A stretch of DNA of 47,315 bases from CAVWGP01 sp963754645 (GTDB lineage: Bacteria > Pseudomonadota > Alphaproteobacteria > Bin65), in NCBI GenBank assembly GCA_963754645.1, contig CAVWGP010000003.1, positions 1 through 47,315 on the forward strand, written 5' to 3'. The position numbers and the translations under genes were made by a program. Below are positions 8,316-17,257 of the stretch, in pieces (position 1 is the first letter of the stretch; the number at the start of each line of letters is the position of its first letter). The notes under the pieces were generated by a model, which searched no databases, was not told the DNA's origin, and saw only the letters and a list, made by a program, of their open reading frames with translations.

Positions 8316-9085
8316 ACGGCGCTCCGCCGCTCAAGGCTTGGCTCGAGCGCGACGGGCAATTGTTGCGCCTGCGCCTGGCCCGGCCGAAAGCCAATGTGAT
8401 CAACTCGGCGATGATGGCCGCGCTGATGCGGGCATTCGACGAATACACAGGCTCGGCCGGGCTCAAAGCGGTCCTGCTCGACGCCGAGGGACCCAATTTC
8501 AGCTTCGGCGCCAGCGTCGAAGAGCATTTGCCGCAACGCTGCGCGGCGATGCTAAGGAGTTTCCATACGCTCATCCGCCGCGTCGTTGAAAGTCCGATTC
8601 CCGTTCTAGTTGCCATCCGCGGCCGCTGTCTTGGCGGCGGGCTCGAATTAGCCGCAGCGGGCCATCTGTTGTTTGCGACGCCCGAAGCCCAGCTTGGTCA
8701 ACCGGAAATCCAGCTCGGCGTCATCGCACCGGCGGCATCGTGCCTTCTTCCGGAGCGCATCGCCCGCGCCCACGCCGAGGATCTCCTGATTTCCGGTCGC
8801 AGCGTCAATGGCGATGAAGCGGCGCGAATCGGCCTTGTCAACCAGTGCGCGCCCGATCCGGAGCAGGCGGCGCTGACCTATTTCGATGCCCAACTTGCGC
8901 CCAAGAGCGCCAGCTCGCTGCGCTACGCCATCCGTGCCGCGCGCGGCGACTTGATCCAGCGCATTGCCGCCAAGCTTGACTCTGTCGAAGCGATGTACGT
9001 CCGGGAATTGCTGCCGAGCCGCGATGCGTTGGAAGGCCTCGAAGCCTTCATCGCCAAGCGGCCGGCGCGTTGGGAGAACCGCTGA
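8312..9085 (+). CDS. dch: Cyclohexa-1,5-diene-1-carbonyl-CoA hydratase
   Basis: 257 aa from a GTG start that overlaps the oah stop, with GGAGGGC upstream. The length fits the Thauera enzyme (about 258 aa). Crotonase fold: NFSFGASVEEH, RGRCLGGGLELAAAGHLLFA and LGQPEIQLGVIAP carry the CoA-binding and oxyanion-hole segments. It hydrates the conjugated diene made by benzoyl-CoA reductase to 6-hydroxycyclohex-1-ene-1-carbonyl-CoA, the Had substrate. Having dch with had and oah marks the Thauera-type branch, not the badKHI route of Rhodopseudomonas. Confidence 0.9.
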   Translation: MNGAPPLKAWLERDGQLLRLRLARPKANVINSAMMAALMRAFDEYTGSAGLKAVLLDAEGPNFSFGASVEEHLPQRCAAMLRSFHTLIRRVVESPIPVLVAIRGRCLGGGLELAAAGHLLFATPEAQLGQPEIQLGVIAPAASCLLPERIARAHAEDLLISGRSVNGDEAARIGLVNQCAPDPEQAALTYFDAQLAPKSASSLRYAIRAARGDLIQRIAAKLDSVEAMYVRELLPSRDALEGLEAFIAKRPARWENR

Positions 9086-9086
9086 C

Positions 9087-10259
9087 ATGTTGAAGACGAC
9101 AAGCGAAATCGCCGCGTGGTGCCTGAGCCTTTACGAGGATCTCAATTTCAACCACGCCCGCGAATGGAAGGCCGCCAAGCCCGGCCGCAAAGTCGTCGGC
9201 TATATGCCGTGGTACGTGCCGCGCGAGCTGATCCACGCCGCCGGCGCGCTGCCGCTCGGCATCCTGGGCGGCGGCGACCAGCTCGAAGTCATCCACGGCG
9301 ACGCTTACTACCAGAGCTATATCTGCCGCATCCCGCGCTCGACGATCGAGCTCGGCGTTACCGGCCGGCTCGATTTCGTCGACGGCATGCTGTTTCCCAG
9401 CATCTGCGACGTGATCCGCAATCTTTCGGGCATGTGGAAAGTCATGTTCCCGAAGGTCTACGCCAAATATCTCGACGTGCCGCAAAACTACAACGACCGG
9501 GTCGGCGGCGAATTCTACGTCCATGAGCTGAGCGATCTGCGCGACGGTTTGGCCGCAATGACTGGGCGGCCGGTGACCGACGAAGCCCTGCGCGCGTCGA
9601 TCGCGGCCTTTAACGAGAACCGCCGCCTCGTCCGCAGCGTTTACGCGTTCCGCGCCGCCGAGCCTTGGAAAGCGCCGTCGGCCGAAGTCTATCTGCTGAT
9701 GCGCGCTGGCATGGTGATGCCGGTCGAGCAGCATTCCGACCTGCTGCGCGACTATCTCGCCGCCGCGGGCAGGGAAAACCGGGCGCGCAAGGACAATACG
9801 CGCGTCGTCGTCACCGGCGTGTTCTGCGAGCAGCCGCCGCTCAACCTCGTGAAGTCGATCGAGCTGGCTGGTTGCTACATCGTCGACGACGATTTCATGC
9901 TGGTGAACCGCTGGGAAAAGCACGACGTGCGAACCGAGGGCGATCCGATCGCGAACCTCGCCCACGCCTATCTGCACGATTCGCTCAGCATGACGTCGAA
10001 ATACGAGCCTGATGAAAAGCAGAAAGGCCTGTGGCTGGTCGATTCCGTGCGCCAGAACCGGGCCGAGGGCGTGATCATCGCCTGCCCGAGCTTCTGCGAT
10101 CCGGCGCTGCTCGAGCGGCCGATGCTGCAGCGTGTGCTCGGCGAGCACCAGATTCCGTTCATTGCGTTCAAATACGCGGAGAACTCCGGCCAGATGCAGC
10201 CCATCCGCGAACAAGCCGGCACCTTCGCCGATTCGATCAAATTGTGGAGCGCCGCATGA
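9087..10259 (+). CDS. bcrC: Benzoyl-CoA reductase subunit C
   Basis: 390 aa, ATG at 9087 two bases after the dch stop. One of the two substrate-side subunits of ATP-dependent class I benzoyl-CoA reductase, in the HgdB/FldB-type dehydratase superfamily. Matching segments include GYMPWYVPRELIHAAGALPL near the start, SYICRIPRSTIELG, DGMLFPSICDVIRNLSGMWK, TGVFCEQPPLNLVKSIELAG and the C-terminal FKYAENSGQMQPIREQAGTF. Cysteines in ICRIP, SICDVI and CPSFCDP are candidate [4Fe-4S] ligands. With BcrB it forms the ring-reducing module. The stop overlaps the bcrB start (ATGA). Confidence 0.94.
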   Translation: MLKTTSEIAAWCLSLYEDLNFNHAREWKAAKPGRKVVGYMPWYVPRELIHAAGALPLGILGGGDQLEVIHGDAYYQSYICRIPRSTIELGVTGRLDFVDGMLFPSICDVIRNLSGMWKVMFPKVYAKYLDVPQNYNDRVGGEFYVHELSDLRDGLAAMTGRPVTDEALRASIAAFNENRRLVRSVYAFRAAEPWKAPSAEVYLLMRAGMVMPVEQHSDLLRDYLAAAGRENRARKDNTRVVVTGVFCEQPPLNLVKSIELAGCYIVDDDFMLVNRWEKHDVRTEGDPIANLAHAYLHDSLSMTSKYEPDEKQKGLWLVDSVRQNRAEGVIIACPSFCDPALLERPMLQRVLGEHQIPFIAFKYAENSGQMQPIREQAGTFADSIKLWSAA

Positions 10260-11569
10260 GCACCGCCCCGGTCAAAGCCGTCAAAGATGTCGTCAAGGAA
10301 CCGTCGATGCTCAAGCAGAAGGAGATGATCGCCGGCAATTACCACAAGCTCGAAACCGCCAAGGAGCGCGGGATGAAGGTCGCCTCGACTTTCGTTCCCG
10401 GCAATCTCAACGAGCTCATCATGTGCTTCGACATGGCCAACAATCTGCCGGAAATCAACGCGATCCAGATGGGGATGCGCAAGAAGAGCGGCGGCCTGAT
10501 CATGGAAGCGGAAAAGCGCGGCCACTCGGAAGACGTTTGCACCTATGTCAAGGCCGATCTCGGCATGATCGAAAGGGGCAATATCGGGCCCGACGGCCAG
10601 AAGCTGCCCGATCCCGATTTGTTGCTGCTGTCCTACACCGGCTGCTTCACCTTCATGAAATGGTTCGAGCTGGTGCGCGACCGCTATAAATGCGAGACGG
10701 CGATGCTGCACGTTCCCTACATGGCCGACGGCAACGTGTCCAAGAACATGCGCGACTATGTCGTCAAGCAGCTCAAGGAAGAAGTCATCCCAAAGCTCGA
10801 AAAAATCAGCGGCGTCAAGTTCGACATCGACCGCTTGCGCCAAAATCTCCGCGAATCGGCCAAGGCCGAGGAGAATTTCGTCTGGGTTCTTGAGAGCGCC
10901 AAACACAAGCCCTCGCCGATCGACGCCTATTTCGGCGGCGTCTACTATGTCGGCCCGATCTTCACCGCCTTCCGCGGCACGCCCGACGCGACCGACTATT
11001 ACCGGCTGCTGCGCAAGGAGATCGAGGATCGCATCGCCCGCGGGCAGGGTCCGATCACGCCCGACGGCGACATGAAGGGCGAGAAATACCGGCTCATCGT
11101 CGAGGGTCCGCCCAACTGGACGAGTTTCCGCGATTTTTGGAAGATGTTCTACGACGAAGGCGCTGTCGTCGTCGCGAGCACATACACCAAGGTCGGCGGC
11201 GTTTACGATCTTGGTTTCCGGCACGATCCCGATCACCCGATCGAATCGCTCGCCGATTATTGCCTCGGCTGTTACACGAATCGCAATCTGCCGCTGCGGA
11301 TCGATTTGATCGAAAAATATGTGAATGAGTACCAGGCCGACGGCCTGCTGATCAATTCGATCAAAAGCTGCAACAGCTTCTCCGCCGGCCAGCTCCTGGT
11401 GCTGCGCGAGATCGAGAAGCGCACCGGCAAGCCCGGCGCCTTCATTGAAACCGATTTGGTCGATCCGCGCTACTTCTCCCCGGCCAATGTCAAGAATCGG
11501 CTGGAGAGCTATTTGCAGATGATCGAGCAGAAGCGGCGCGGCGCGCAATCGGCCGCGACGGTTCACTGA
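10256..11569 (+). CDS. bcrB: Benzoyl-CoA reductase subunit B
   Basis: 437 aa, close to the Thauera subunit. ATG at 10256 overlaps the bcrC stop. HgdB-like domain with FVPGNLNELIMCFDMANNLP near the N-terminus, YTGCFTFMKWFELVRDRY, MLHVPYMADGN, GPPNWTSFRDFWKMF and DGLLINSIKSCNSFSAGQLL. Cysteines in YTGCFTF, CLGCYTN and KSCNSF are likely cluster ligands. BcrB and BcrC bind benzoyl-CoA and carry out the two-electron dearomatisation. The protein is strictly coupled to the ATP-driven BcrA/BcrD activator, encoded next. No lesion is seen. Confidence 0.95.
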   Translation: MSTAPVKAVKDVVKEPSMLKQKEMIAGNYHKLETAKERGMKVASTFVPGNLNELIMCFDMANNLPEINAIQMGMRKKSGGLIMEAEKRGHSEDVCTYVKADLGMIERGNIGPDGQKLPDPDLLLLSYTGCFTFMKWFELVRDRYKCETAMLHVPYMADGNVSKNMRDYVVKQLKEEVIPKLEKISGVKFDIDRLRQNLRESAKAEENFVWVLESAKHKPSPIDAYFGGVYYVGPIFTAFRGTPDATDYYRLLRKEIEDRIARGQGPITPDGDMKGEKYRLIVEGPPNWTSFRDFWKMFYDEGAVVVASTYTKVGGVYDLGFRHDPDHPIESLADYCLGCYTNRNLPLRIDLIEKYVNEYQADGLLINSIKSCNSFSAGQLLVLREIEKRTGKPGAFIETDLVDPRYFSPANVKNRLESYLQMIEQKRRGAQSAATVH

Positions 11570-11584
11570 GGCGGGAGGCATATT

Positions 11585-12898
11585 ATGCGGGCGTTCATCG
11601 GCATCGATCTCGGTTCGACCACGACCAAATCGGTTATCATGGACGAATCGATGGACGTGCTTGGGCGCGGCATCACCAATTCGCGCTCGAACTACGGCAC
11701 GGCGAGCACCGCCGCCAAGCACGAGGCACTGGTCAATACGCGCTTCACGCTGTTCCGCCGCGGGCTCGCCAAGCTACCCCAGGTCAACGGCCTGATGGGC
11801 GAGCTTCTTGCCGATCTGGAGCGCAGCTACCGCCTGGTGGCGTTTCTCGGGCAACTCGACGATCTCGAGGATACCTGTCTCGCCAATGTCGCCGGCGACC
11901 GCTTCAAGGGCAAGGAGAAAGCCGTGCAAGCGGCGCTGGCCGAGACCTTCCGGCGTTTGCGCGACGAGGCGCCCGAGCAATTCGCGCCCGGCGCCAAGCG
12001 CAAGTCCGATTTCTTCCGCGACATCGCGGGTTCGCGCTACATGGCGATCGCCGAAGACGTCGCGCGCGAGGCCAAGCTGCCGTTCGACTTGCTGCTCAAC
12101 GTCTACGACAAATCGATCATCGATGTCGAAAACCGGCCGCCGGCCGTGGACATGAACGGCGCGTTTCTGCGCGCATTCGACCGCGTCGTCGCCGGGCAAT
12201 CGGCTTACGCCAGCATTGCGCGCGCCGTCGCGAAACCGATCAAGGATGCGCTCGACGTGCCGATCGAGGAAACCTATGTCGTCGGCACCGGCTACGGGCG
12301 CGTGACGCTGCCTTTCTCGAAAGAACATATCCGCTCCGAGATCCTTTGCCACGGCCTCGGCGCCCACTTGATGTATCCCGAAACGCGCACCGTGCTCGAT
12401 ATTGGCGGCCAGGACACCAAGGCGATCCAGGTCGATGCCAACGGCATCGTCGAGAATTTTCAGATGAACGATCGCTGCGCCGCCGGTTGCGGCCGATATC
12501 TCGGCTACATCGCCGACGAGATGAACATGGGCCTGCACGAGCTCGGGCCGATGGCGATGAAGGCGACGCGCTCGGTGCGCATCAATTCGACTTGCACTGT
12601 TTTCGCCGGCGCCGAGTTGCGCGACCGGCTTGCGCTCGGCGAGAAGCGGGAGGACATCCTGGCCGGCCTGCACCGCGCCATCATTCTGCGTGCCATGTCG
12701 ATCCTGTCGCGCTCGGGCGGAGTCAAGGATCAGTTCACCTTCACCGGCGGCGTCGCCAAGAACGAGGCCGCCGTCAAGGAACTCAAGAAGCTCATTGCCG
12801 AGAACTACGGCGAGCTGACCATCAACATCAATCCAGAGTCGATCTACACCGGTGCGCTTGGGGCCGCCGAATTCGCCCGCCGCGCCGTCGTGAATTGA
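11585..12898 (+). CDS. bcrA: Benzoyl-CoA reductase subunit A (ATP-driven electron activator)
   Basis: 437 aa, ATG at 11585 after GGCGGGAGG. Member of the BcrAD/BadFG ATPase family with an acetate-kinase/Hsp70-like fold: phosphate loop IDLGSTTTKS at residues about 7-16, LDIGGQDTKAIQVD at about 277-290, and FTGGVAKNEAAVKEL near 382-396. The bridging [4Fe-4S] cluster needs cysteines of NDRCAAGCGRYLG (C298, C302) and STCTVF (C337). With BcrD it hydrolyses ATP to push low-potential electrons from ferredoxin into BcrBC. About 160 extra residues between the two halves distinguish BcrA from BcrD. Intact. Confidence 0.95.
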   Translation: MRAFIGIDLGSTTTKSVIMDESMDVLGRGITNSRSNYGTASTAAKHEALVNTRFTLFRRGLAKLPQVNGLMGELLADLERSYRLVAFLGQLDDLEDTCLANVAGDRFKGKEKAVQAALAETFRRLRDEAPEQFAPGAKRKSDFFRDIAGSRYMAIAEDVAREAKLPFDLLLNVYDKSIIDVENRPPAVDMNGAFLRAFDRVVAGQSAYASIARAVAKPIKDALDVPIEETYVVGTGYGRVTLPFSKEHIRSEILCHGLGAHLMYPETRTVLDIGGQDTKAIQVDANGIVENFQMNDRCAAGCGRYLGYIADEMNMGLHELGPMAMKATRSVRINSTCTVFAGAELRDRLALGEKREDILAGLHRAIILRAMSILSRSGGVKDQFTFTGGVAKNEAAVKELKKLIAENYGELTININPESIYTGALGAAEFARRAVVN

Positions 12899-12908
12899 GA
12901 GGCGAGCC

Positions 12909-13749
12909 ATGACGATCACAGCGGGCATCGATGTCGGCACGGGCGCGGTCAAGACCGCGATCTTCAAGGTCGAGGCGGGCAAGCCGACATGGCTCGCCAA
13001 GCGCGCCGATCGGTTGCGCCAGCGCGATCCGTTTCAGCTCGCCGCCGAGTTCTACGATCTCGCGCTGAAGGATGCGGGATTGACGCGCAAGGACGTCGCC
13101 TATTGCGCCACGACCGGCGACGGCGAGAGCATCGAATTCCACACCGGTCATTTTTACTCGATGACGACCCATGGCCGGGGCGGCCTCTATCTCGATCCCA
13201 GGACCCGCGCCGTGCTCGATGTCGGCGCGCTGCACGGTCGCGCCATCCGCGTCGACGAGCGCGGCAAGGTTCTGAGCTACAAGATGACGAGCCAGTGCGC
13301 CTCGGGCTCGGGCCAGTTCCTCGAGAACATCGCGCGCTACCTCGGCATCGCCCAGGACGAAATTGGCGCGCTCTCGCAACAGGGCGACAATCCGGAGAAG
13401 AGTCAGCGGCATTTGCGCAGTGCTCGCCGAAACCGACGTCATCAACATGGTCTCGCGCGGAATATCGTCGGCCAACATCCTCAAGGGCATTCACGTTTCG
13501 ATGGCCGACCGGCTGGTGAAACTTCTTAAGACCATCGGCACGATCGACGGCATGGTCATGGTGACCGGCGGATTGGCGCACGACGCCGGCCTTGTTGCCG
13601 CGATGCGCGAGCAAATGGACAAGGAGAAGGTCAAGCTCGAGATCGTGGCGAGCCCCGACTCGATCTATGCAGGCGCGATCGGCGCCGCCCTGTGGGGCGC
13701 TTTCCGCCATGAAAAGCTTGCCGCGCTCGAACAGCGTGCCGCTGCCTAG
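12909..13749 (+). pseudogene. bcrD: Benzoyl-CoA reductase subunit D, broken by a one-base insertion
   Basis: Second ATP-binding subunit of the activator. The first frame runs from the ATG at 12909 through AGIDVGTGAVKTAIF, TTGDGESIEFHTGHFYSMTT and SQCASGSGQFLENIARYLG (Cys130) to codon 164 (AAG, ending 13400). The family sequence then continues in the next frame as VSGICAVLAETDVINMVSRG, starting at 13402, and goes on to FVTGG-like MVMVTGGLAHDAGL and the normal C-terminus at 13749. Dropping the A at 13401 restores about 279 aa, the usual length. As written, translation ends at 13529 and loses the second cluster cysteine. It may be a real mutation or a sequencing error; no second lesion is seen. 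Confidence 0.9.
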
Positions 13750-13766
13750 CCCGCCGGAGGGACGCC

Positions 13767-14012
13767 ATGGCTCTTTTGATCACCCAAGACTGCACCGCCT
13801 GCGACGCCTGCCGCGAGGTCTGCCCCAACGAGGCGATCAAGAAAGGCGAGCCGATTTACGTCATCGATCCGCTGCGCTGCACCGAGTGTGTCGGCGCGCA
13901 TGACGAGCCGCAGTGCAAGCTCGTTTGCCCACCCAATTGCATCGAGATCAATCCCGATTTCGCCGAAAGCAAGGATCAGCTCATGGAGAAATACAACCAG
14001 CTCCACAATTGA
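13767..14012 (+). CDS. fdx: 2[4Fe-4S] ferredoxin, electron donor to benzoyl-CoA reductase
   Basis: 81 aa with nine cysteines: C9, C12, C15 and C19 in the first motif, C38, C41, C50 and C54 in the second, which has an eight-residue insert between C41 and C50, plus C58. The insert and C-terminal helix extension are features of Allochromatium-type ferredoxins; those in bcr clusters are of this type and have very low potential. The ATG at 13767 follows GCCGGAGGGACGCC. It should carry electrons from KorAB to BcrAD. It closes the bcr operon proper; a 92-base gap separates it from the transporter genes. Confidence 0.93.
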   Translation: MALLITQDCTACDACREVCPNEAIKKGEPIYVIDPLRCTECVGAHDEPQCKLVCPPNCIEINPDFAESKDQLMEKYNQLHN

Positions 14013-14104
14013 GCACGATCGCTCCTCACCCGAGGGGCAGAATGCCACCAGGCACGGGGCCGGCTGCATGGCGGGCGTTTAGTCAACATCCAACGGAGGA
14101 AGTC

Positions 14105-15304
14105 ATGACCCGTGACCCTAGAATGCCGACCCGCCGCCGCTTTCTCGCCACCGCCGGAACTCTTGCCGGAACCGCCGCAATGTTTCCGGCGCCATTCGTC
14201 CGCGCGCAGGCGGCAAAGGTGAAAGTCGGGATACTTCTGCCCTACACCGGAACCTACGCCTCGCTCGGCCACAACATCACCGACGGCATGATCATGGCGA
14301 TCGAGGAAGCCGGCGGCGCGCTCGGCGGGCGCCCGGTCGAATATGTGAAAGTCGATTCCGAAGCCGACCCGGCCAAGGCGGCCAACAACACCAACAAGCT
14401 GATCAGTGGCGAAAAGGTCGATTTCCTGACCGGGCCGGTGCATTCGGGCGTGGCCATGGCCATGGTCAAGATCGCGCGCGAAGAAGGCACGATCACCATC
14501 GTATCCAATGCCGGCGCCGACGCCGTGACACGGCAGATGTGCGCGCCGAACGTGTTCCGCACCTCTTTCTCCAACTGGCAGACCTGCTTCCCGATGGGGC
14601 CGGAGATGGTGAAGCGCGGCCACAAGCGAGCCGTGTCGATCACCTGGAACTACGCCGCTGGTCACGAGATGATCGGCGCGTTCAAGGAAGGCTATGTCAA
14701 GGCGGGCGGGACGGTGGCGAAAGAGATTCTCCTGCCGTTCCCCAATGTCGAGTTTCAAGCGCATCTTACCGAAATCGCGTCGCTCAAGCCCGATGCCGTG
14801 TTCACCTTTTTCTCGGGCGGCGGCGCGGTCAAATTCATGAAGGACTACGACGCCGCCGGTCTGAAGAAAACCATTCCGCTGTTCGGCGCCGGTTTCCTGA
14901 CCGATGGCACGCTGGAGGCCGCGGGCCCTGCCGGCGAGGGCATCGTCACCACGCTGCACTACGCCGAATCGCTGGATAATCCGACCAACAAGCGATTCAC
15001 CGCGGCTTTCAGGAATAGGACCAAACGTGCGGCCGACGTCTTCGCCGTGCAGGGCTACGACACCGGCCAGCTGCTCGTCCATGCGATGCGGGCGGTGAAG
15101 GGCGACGTCAAGGCGAAGACGGACATCATGGCGGCGATGCGGGCCGCCAAGCTCGACAGCCCGCGCGGCACGCTGACCTTCTCGAAATCGCAGAATCCTG
15201 TGCAGGACATCTATCTGCGCGAGGTTCGCAAGGGCGACAATATCGTCATCGGCGTGGCCCACAAAGCGCTCGCCGATCCGGGCAACGGTTGCTCGATCGC
15301 CTAG
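14105..15304 (+). CDS. ABC transporter periplasmic binding protein (LivK/aromatic-acid type)
   Basis: 399 aa, ATG at 14105 with GGAGGAAGTC upstream. A twin-arginine signal is visible (TRRRFLATAGTLAGTAAMF, cleavage probably after FVRAQA), which suggests export in folded form. The rest is a type I periplasmic fold of the Leu/Ile/Val receptor family: VKVGILLPYTGTYASLG, DFLTGPVHSGVAMAM and YDTGQLLVHAMRAVKGD. Branched-chain-type receptors in aromatic gene clusters often bind benzoate-like acids, so I infer an aromatic acid ligand from the bcr genes upstream. The sequence does not fix the ligand. First gene of livKHMGF. Confidence 0.88.
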   Translation: MTRDPRMPTRRRFLATAGTLAGTAAMFPAPFVRAQAAKVKVGILLPYTGTYASLGHNITDGMIMAIEEAGGALGGRPVEYVKVDSEADPAKAANNTNKLISGEKVDFLTGPVHSGVAMAMVKIAREEGTITIVSNAGADAVTRQMCAPNVFRTSFSNWQTCFPMGPEMVKRGHKRAVSITWNYAAGHEMIGAFKEGYVKAGGTVAKEILLPFPNVEFQAHLTEIASLKPDAVFTFFSGGGAVKFMKDYDAAGLKKTIPLFGAGFLTDGTLEAAGPAGEGIVTTLHYAESLDNPTNKRFTAAFRNRTKRAADVFAVQGYDTGQLLVHAMRAVKGDVKAKTDIMAAMRAAKLDSPRGTLTFSKSQNPVQDIYLREVRKGDNIVIGVAHKALADPGNGCSIA

Positions 15305-15315
15305 CGACGATCGGG

Positions 15316-15344
15316 AGGCGGCCGCGGCCATGCCGCGGCCGCCT
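15316..15344 (+). other. Strong intercistronic hairpin between the receptor and permease genes
   Basis: AGGCGGCCGCGG (15316-15327) pairs perfectly with CCGCGGCCGCCT (15333-15344), plus one more C-G pair, leaving a 3-base loop. No U-run follows directly, so it is more likely an RNA stability or partial-attenuation element than a full terminator. Such hairpins after receptor genes usually raise receptor over permease levels. Confidence 0.6.
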
Positions 15345-15372
15345 TCCGTCGCATCAAAAAAGCGGGACCGCC

Positions 15373-16245
15373 GTGGATCTTTCCGCATTCCTTATCCAAA
15401 GCCTTAACGCAATCCAATACGGCTTCCTGCTGTTCCTGGTCGCCAGCGGATTGACGCTCATTTTCGGAATCTTGGGCGTGGTCAATCTGGCGCACGGTTC
15501 GCTCTATATGATCGGCGCCTATGTCGCGTTCTGGCTCAATCTCAAGACCGGCAACCTATTTCTCGCGATCGCCATCGGCGTGCCGGCGAGCTTCGTGCTC
15601 GGCCTCGTCGTCGAGCGTCTTGCGATCCGTTTTCTCTACACGCGCGACCACCTCTATCAAGTGCTGCTGACCTACGGCCTGATCCTCATCTTCAACGAAT
15701 TGCAACGGGTGCTGTGGGGCAACGACGTGCACGGCGTGCCCGCGCCGGCGATGCTCGGGGCGTCGGTGTCGCTGACGGAAACGCAATCCTATCCGGTCTA
15801 TCGTTTCTTTATCTCGGCGGCGTGCATCGCCGTTGCCGGCGCCATGTATGTCGTCATCAACCGCACCAAGCTCGGGATGCTGGTCCGAGCCGGCGCCAGC
15901 AACCGCGAGATGGTCGAGCTGCTGGGGTTCGATGTCCGGCGCCTCTACGCCATCGTCTTCGCGCTCGGAACCGCGCTCACCGCCTTTGCCGGCATGCTCT
16001 CGGCGCCGGTCAACTCGGTCTATCCCGGCATGGGCGAGCACGTTCTGATCATCTCCTTCGTCGTCGTGGTCATCGGCGGGCTCGGCTCGGTCGCGGGTGC
16101 TTTCGCCGGTGCCATGGCGATCGGTTTCGTCGACACGTTCGGCAAGGTATTCCTGCCCGAAGCGGCAAGCATGTCGGTCTATGCCTTCATGGCGGCGGTG
16201 CTGCTGTGGCGGCCGCAGGGTCTGTTCGGCGGCAAGCCGGCATGA
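15373..16245 (+). CDS. Branched-chain/aromatic ABC transporter permease, LivH type
   Basis: 290 aa from a GTG at 15373. Upstream in-frame codons are inside the receptor gene and the hairpin, so they are unlikely starts. Eight or so hydrophobic segments; the signature LTLIFGILGVVNLAHGSLYM near residues 28-47 and VIGGLGSVAGAFAGAMAIG near 233-251 are typical of LivH. It forms the inner-membrane channel with the LivM-type subunit. The gene is 68 bases after the receptor gene, with the hairpin in the gap, and 7 bases before the next permease gene. Confidence 0.9.
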   Translation: MDLSAFLIQSLNAIQYGFLLFLVASGLTLIFGILGVVNLAHGSLYMIGAYVAFWLNLKTGNLFLAIAIGVPASFVLGLVVERLAIRFLYTRDHLYQVLLTYGLILIFNELQRVLWGNDVHGVPAPAMLGASVSLTETQSYPVYRFFISAACIAVAGAMYVVINRTKLGMLVRAGASNREMVELLGFDVRRLYAIVFALGTALTAFAGMLSAPVNSVYPGMGEHVLIISFVVVVIGGLGSVAGAFAGAMAIGFVDTFGKVFLPEAASMSVYAFMAAVLLWRPQGLFGGKPA

Positions 16246-16252
16246 CTGCTCG

Positions 16253-17257
16253 ATGAAGCCGCTTTCGCGCCCTGTCCTCGGCCTGTTGCTCGTCGGCGCG
16301 GCGCTGCTGCTCGTTGTTCCGCAATTCGCCGAGCGCTTCTACGTCCAGCTCGTCACCAAGATGATGGTGATGGCGATCTTTGCGCTCAGCCTTGACCTGT
16401 TGGTGGGTTACACGCGGCTGGTGAGCTTTGGGCATGCCGCGTTCTTCGGGCTCGCCGGATATGCGTTGGCGATCGTGCAGCGCGACTTCGGGCTCGTATC
16501 GCTGTGGACCACGCTGCCGGCGACGCTCGCCGTCTGCGCGGCGGCCGCGTTCGTCATTGGCTGGCTCGCAATCCGAACTTCGGGAATCTATTTTATCATG
16601 GTGACGCTGGCTTTTGCGCAAATGCTCTTTTACTTGGCGAACGATACGCGCGCTTTCGGCGGCTCGGACGGCATGTTCATCGACGCCAAGCCGACGGCGA
16701 CGCTGTTCGCACTTGAGCTATTCGATCTCAAGAACCGCGTCACGTTCTATTACTTCGCGCTGGCGGCCTTGGTCGCCAGCTTCCTGATCGGCCGCATGAT
16801 CCTCGCCTCGCCTTTCGGCCGCGTGATCGGCGCGATCGCCAGCAACGAGCCGCGCACGCGGGCGCTCGGTTTCGCGACGCGGCGCTTCAAGCTCGTCATG
16901 TTCGTGATCGCCGGTACGATCGCCGGCCTCGCCGGCTATATCGGCGCGGCCCAAGACGGCATCGTCAACCCGGCCCTTCTTTCCTGGCACCAATCGGGCC
17001 AGGCGCTCGTGATCGTGATCCTGGGCGGCTTGGGCACGCTTTATGGCCCCGTGGCCGGCGCTTTCGCGCTGATCGCGATCGAGGATTTTCTCTCCGGAGT
17101 TACCGAGCACTGGCTGCTCTTCGTCGGATTGTTCGTCATCGCCGTCGTTCTATTGCTGCCGCGCGGCATCGCCAGTCTTTCGCCGATGCAACGGCTCGGC
17201 ACCCTCAGATCGCCGCCGGTGCCGCTCGATCGGGCGCAGGATGCCGGGCATGATTAG
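16253..17257 (+). CDS. Branched-chain/aromatic ABC transporter permease, LivM type
   Basis: 334 aa, ATG at 16253, close behind the LivH-type gene. Polytopic; signatures are FALSLDLLVGYTRLVSFGHA near residues 42-61, SGIYFIMVTLAFAQML and VILGGLGTLYGPVAGAF. It pairs with the LivH-type subunit. The C-terminal tail (SPMQRLGTLRSPPVPLDRAQ) is polar and cytoplasmic. It overlaps the start of the LivG-type ATPase gene by up to 17 bases. Confidence 0.9.
   Translation: MKPLSRPVLGLLLVGAALLLVVPQFAERFYVQLVTKMMVMAIFALSLDLLVGYTRLVSFGHAAFFGLAGYALAIVQRDFGLVSLWTTLPATLAVCAAAAFVIGWLAIRTSGIYFIMVTLAFAQMLFYLANDTRAFGGSDGMFIDAKPTATLFALELFDLKNRVTFYYFALAALVASFLIGRMILASPFGRVIGAIASNEPRTRALGFATRRFKLVMFVIAGTIAGLAGYIGAAQDGIVNPALLSWHQSGQALVIVILGGLGTLYGPVAGAFALIAIEDFLSGVTEHWLLFVGLFVIAVVLLLPRGIASLSPMQRLGTLRSPPVPLDRAQDAGHD

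Noticed and set aside
13398..13402. Programmed frameshift in bcrD
   Set aside because: No slippery heptamer or stop codon at the site; a one-base insertion explains it.
9968..15388. Several long minus-strand open frames opposite bcrB, bcrA, bcrD and the receptor gene
   Set aside because: They are antisense shadows caused by GC-rich codon use, with no family motifs and overlapping firmly identified genes.
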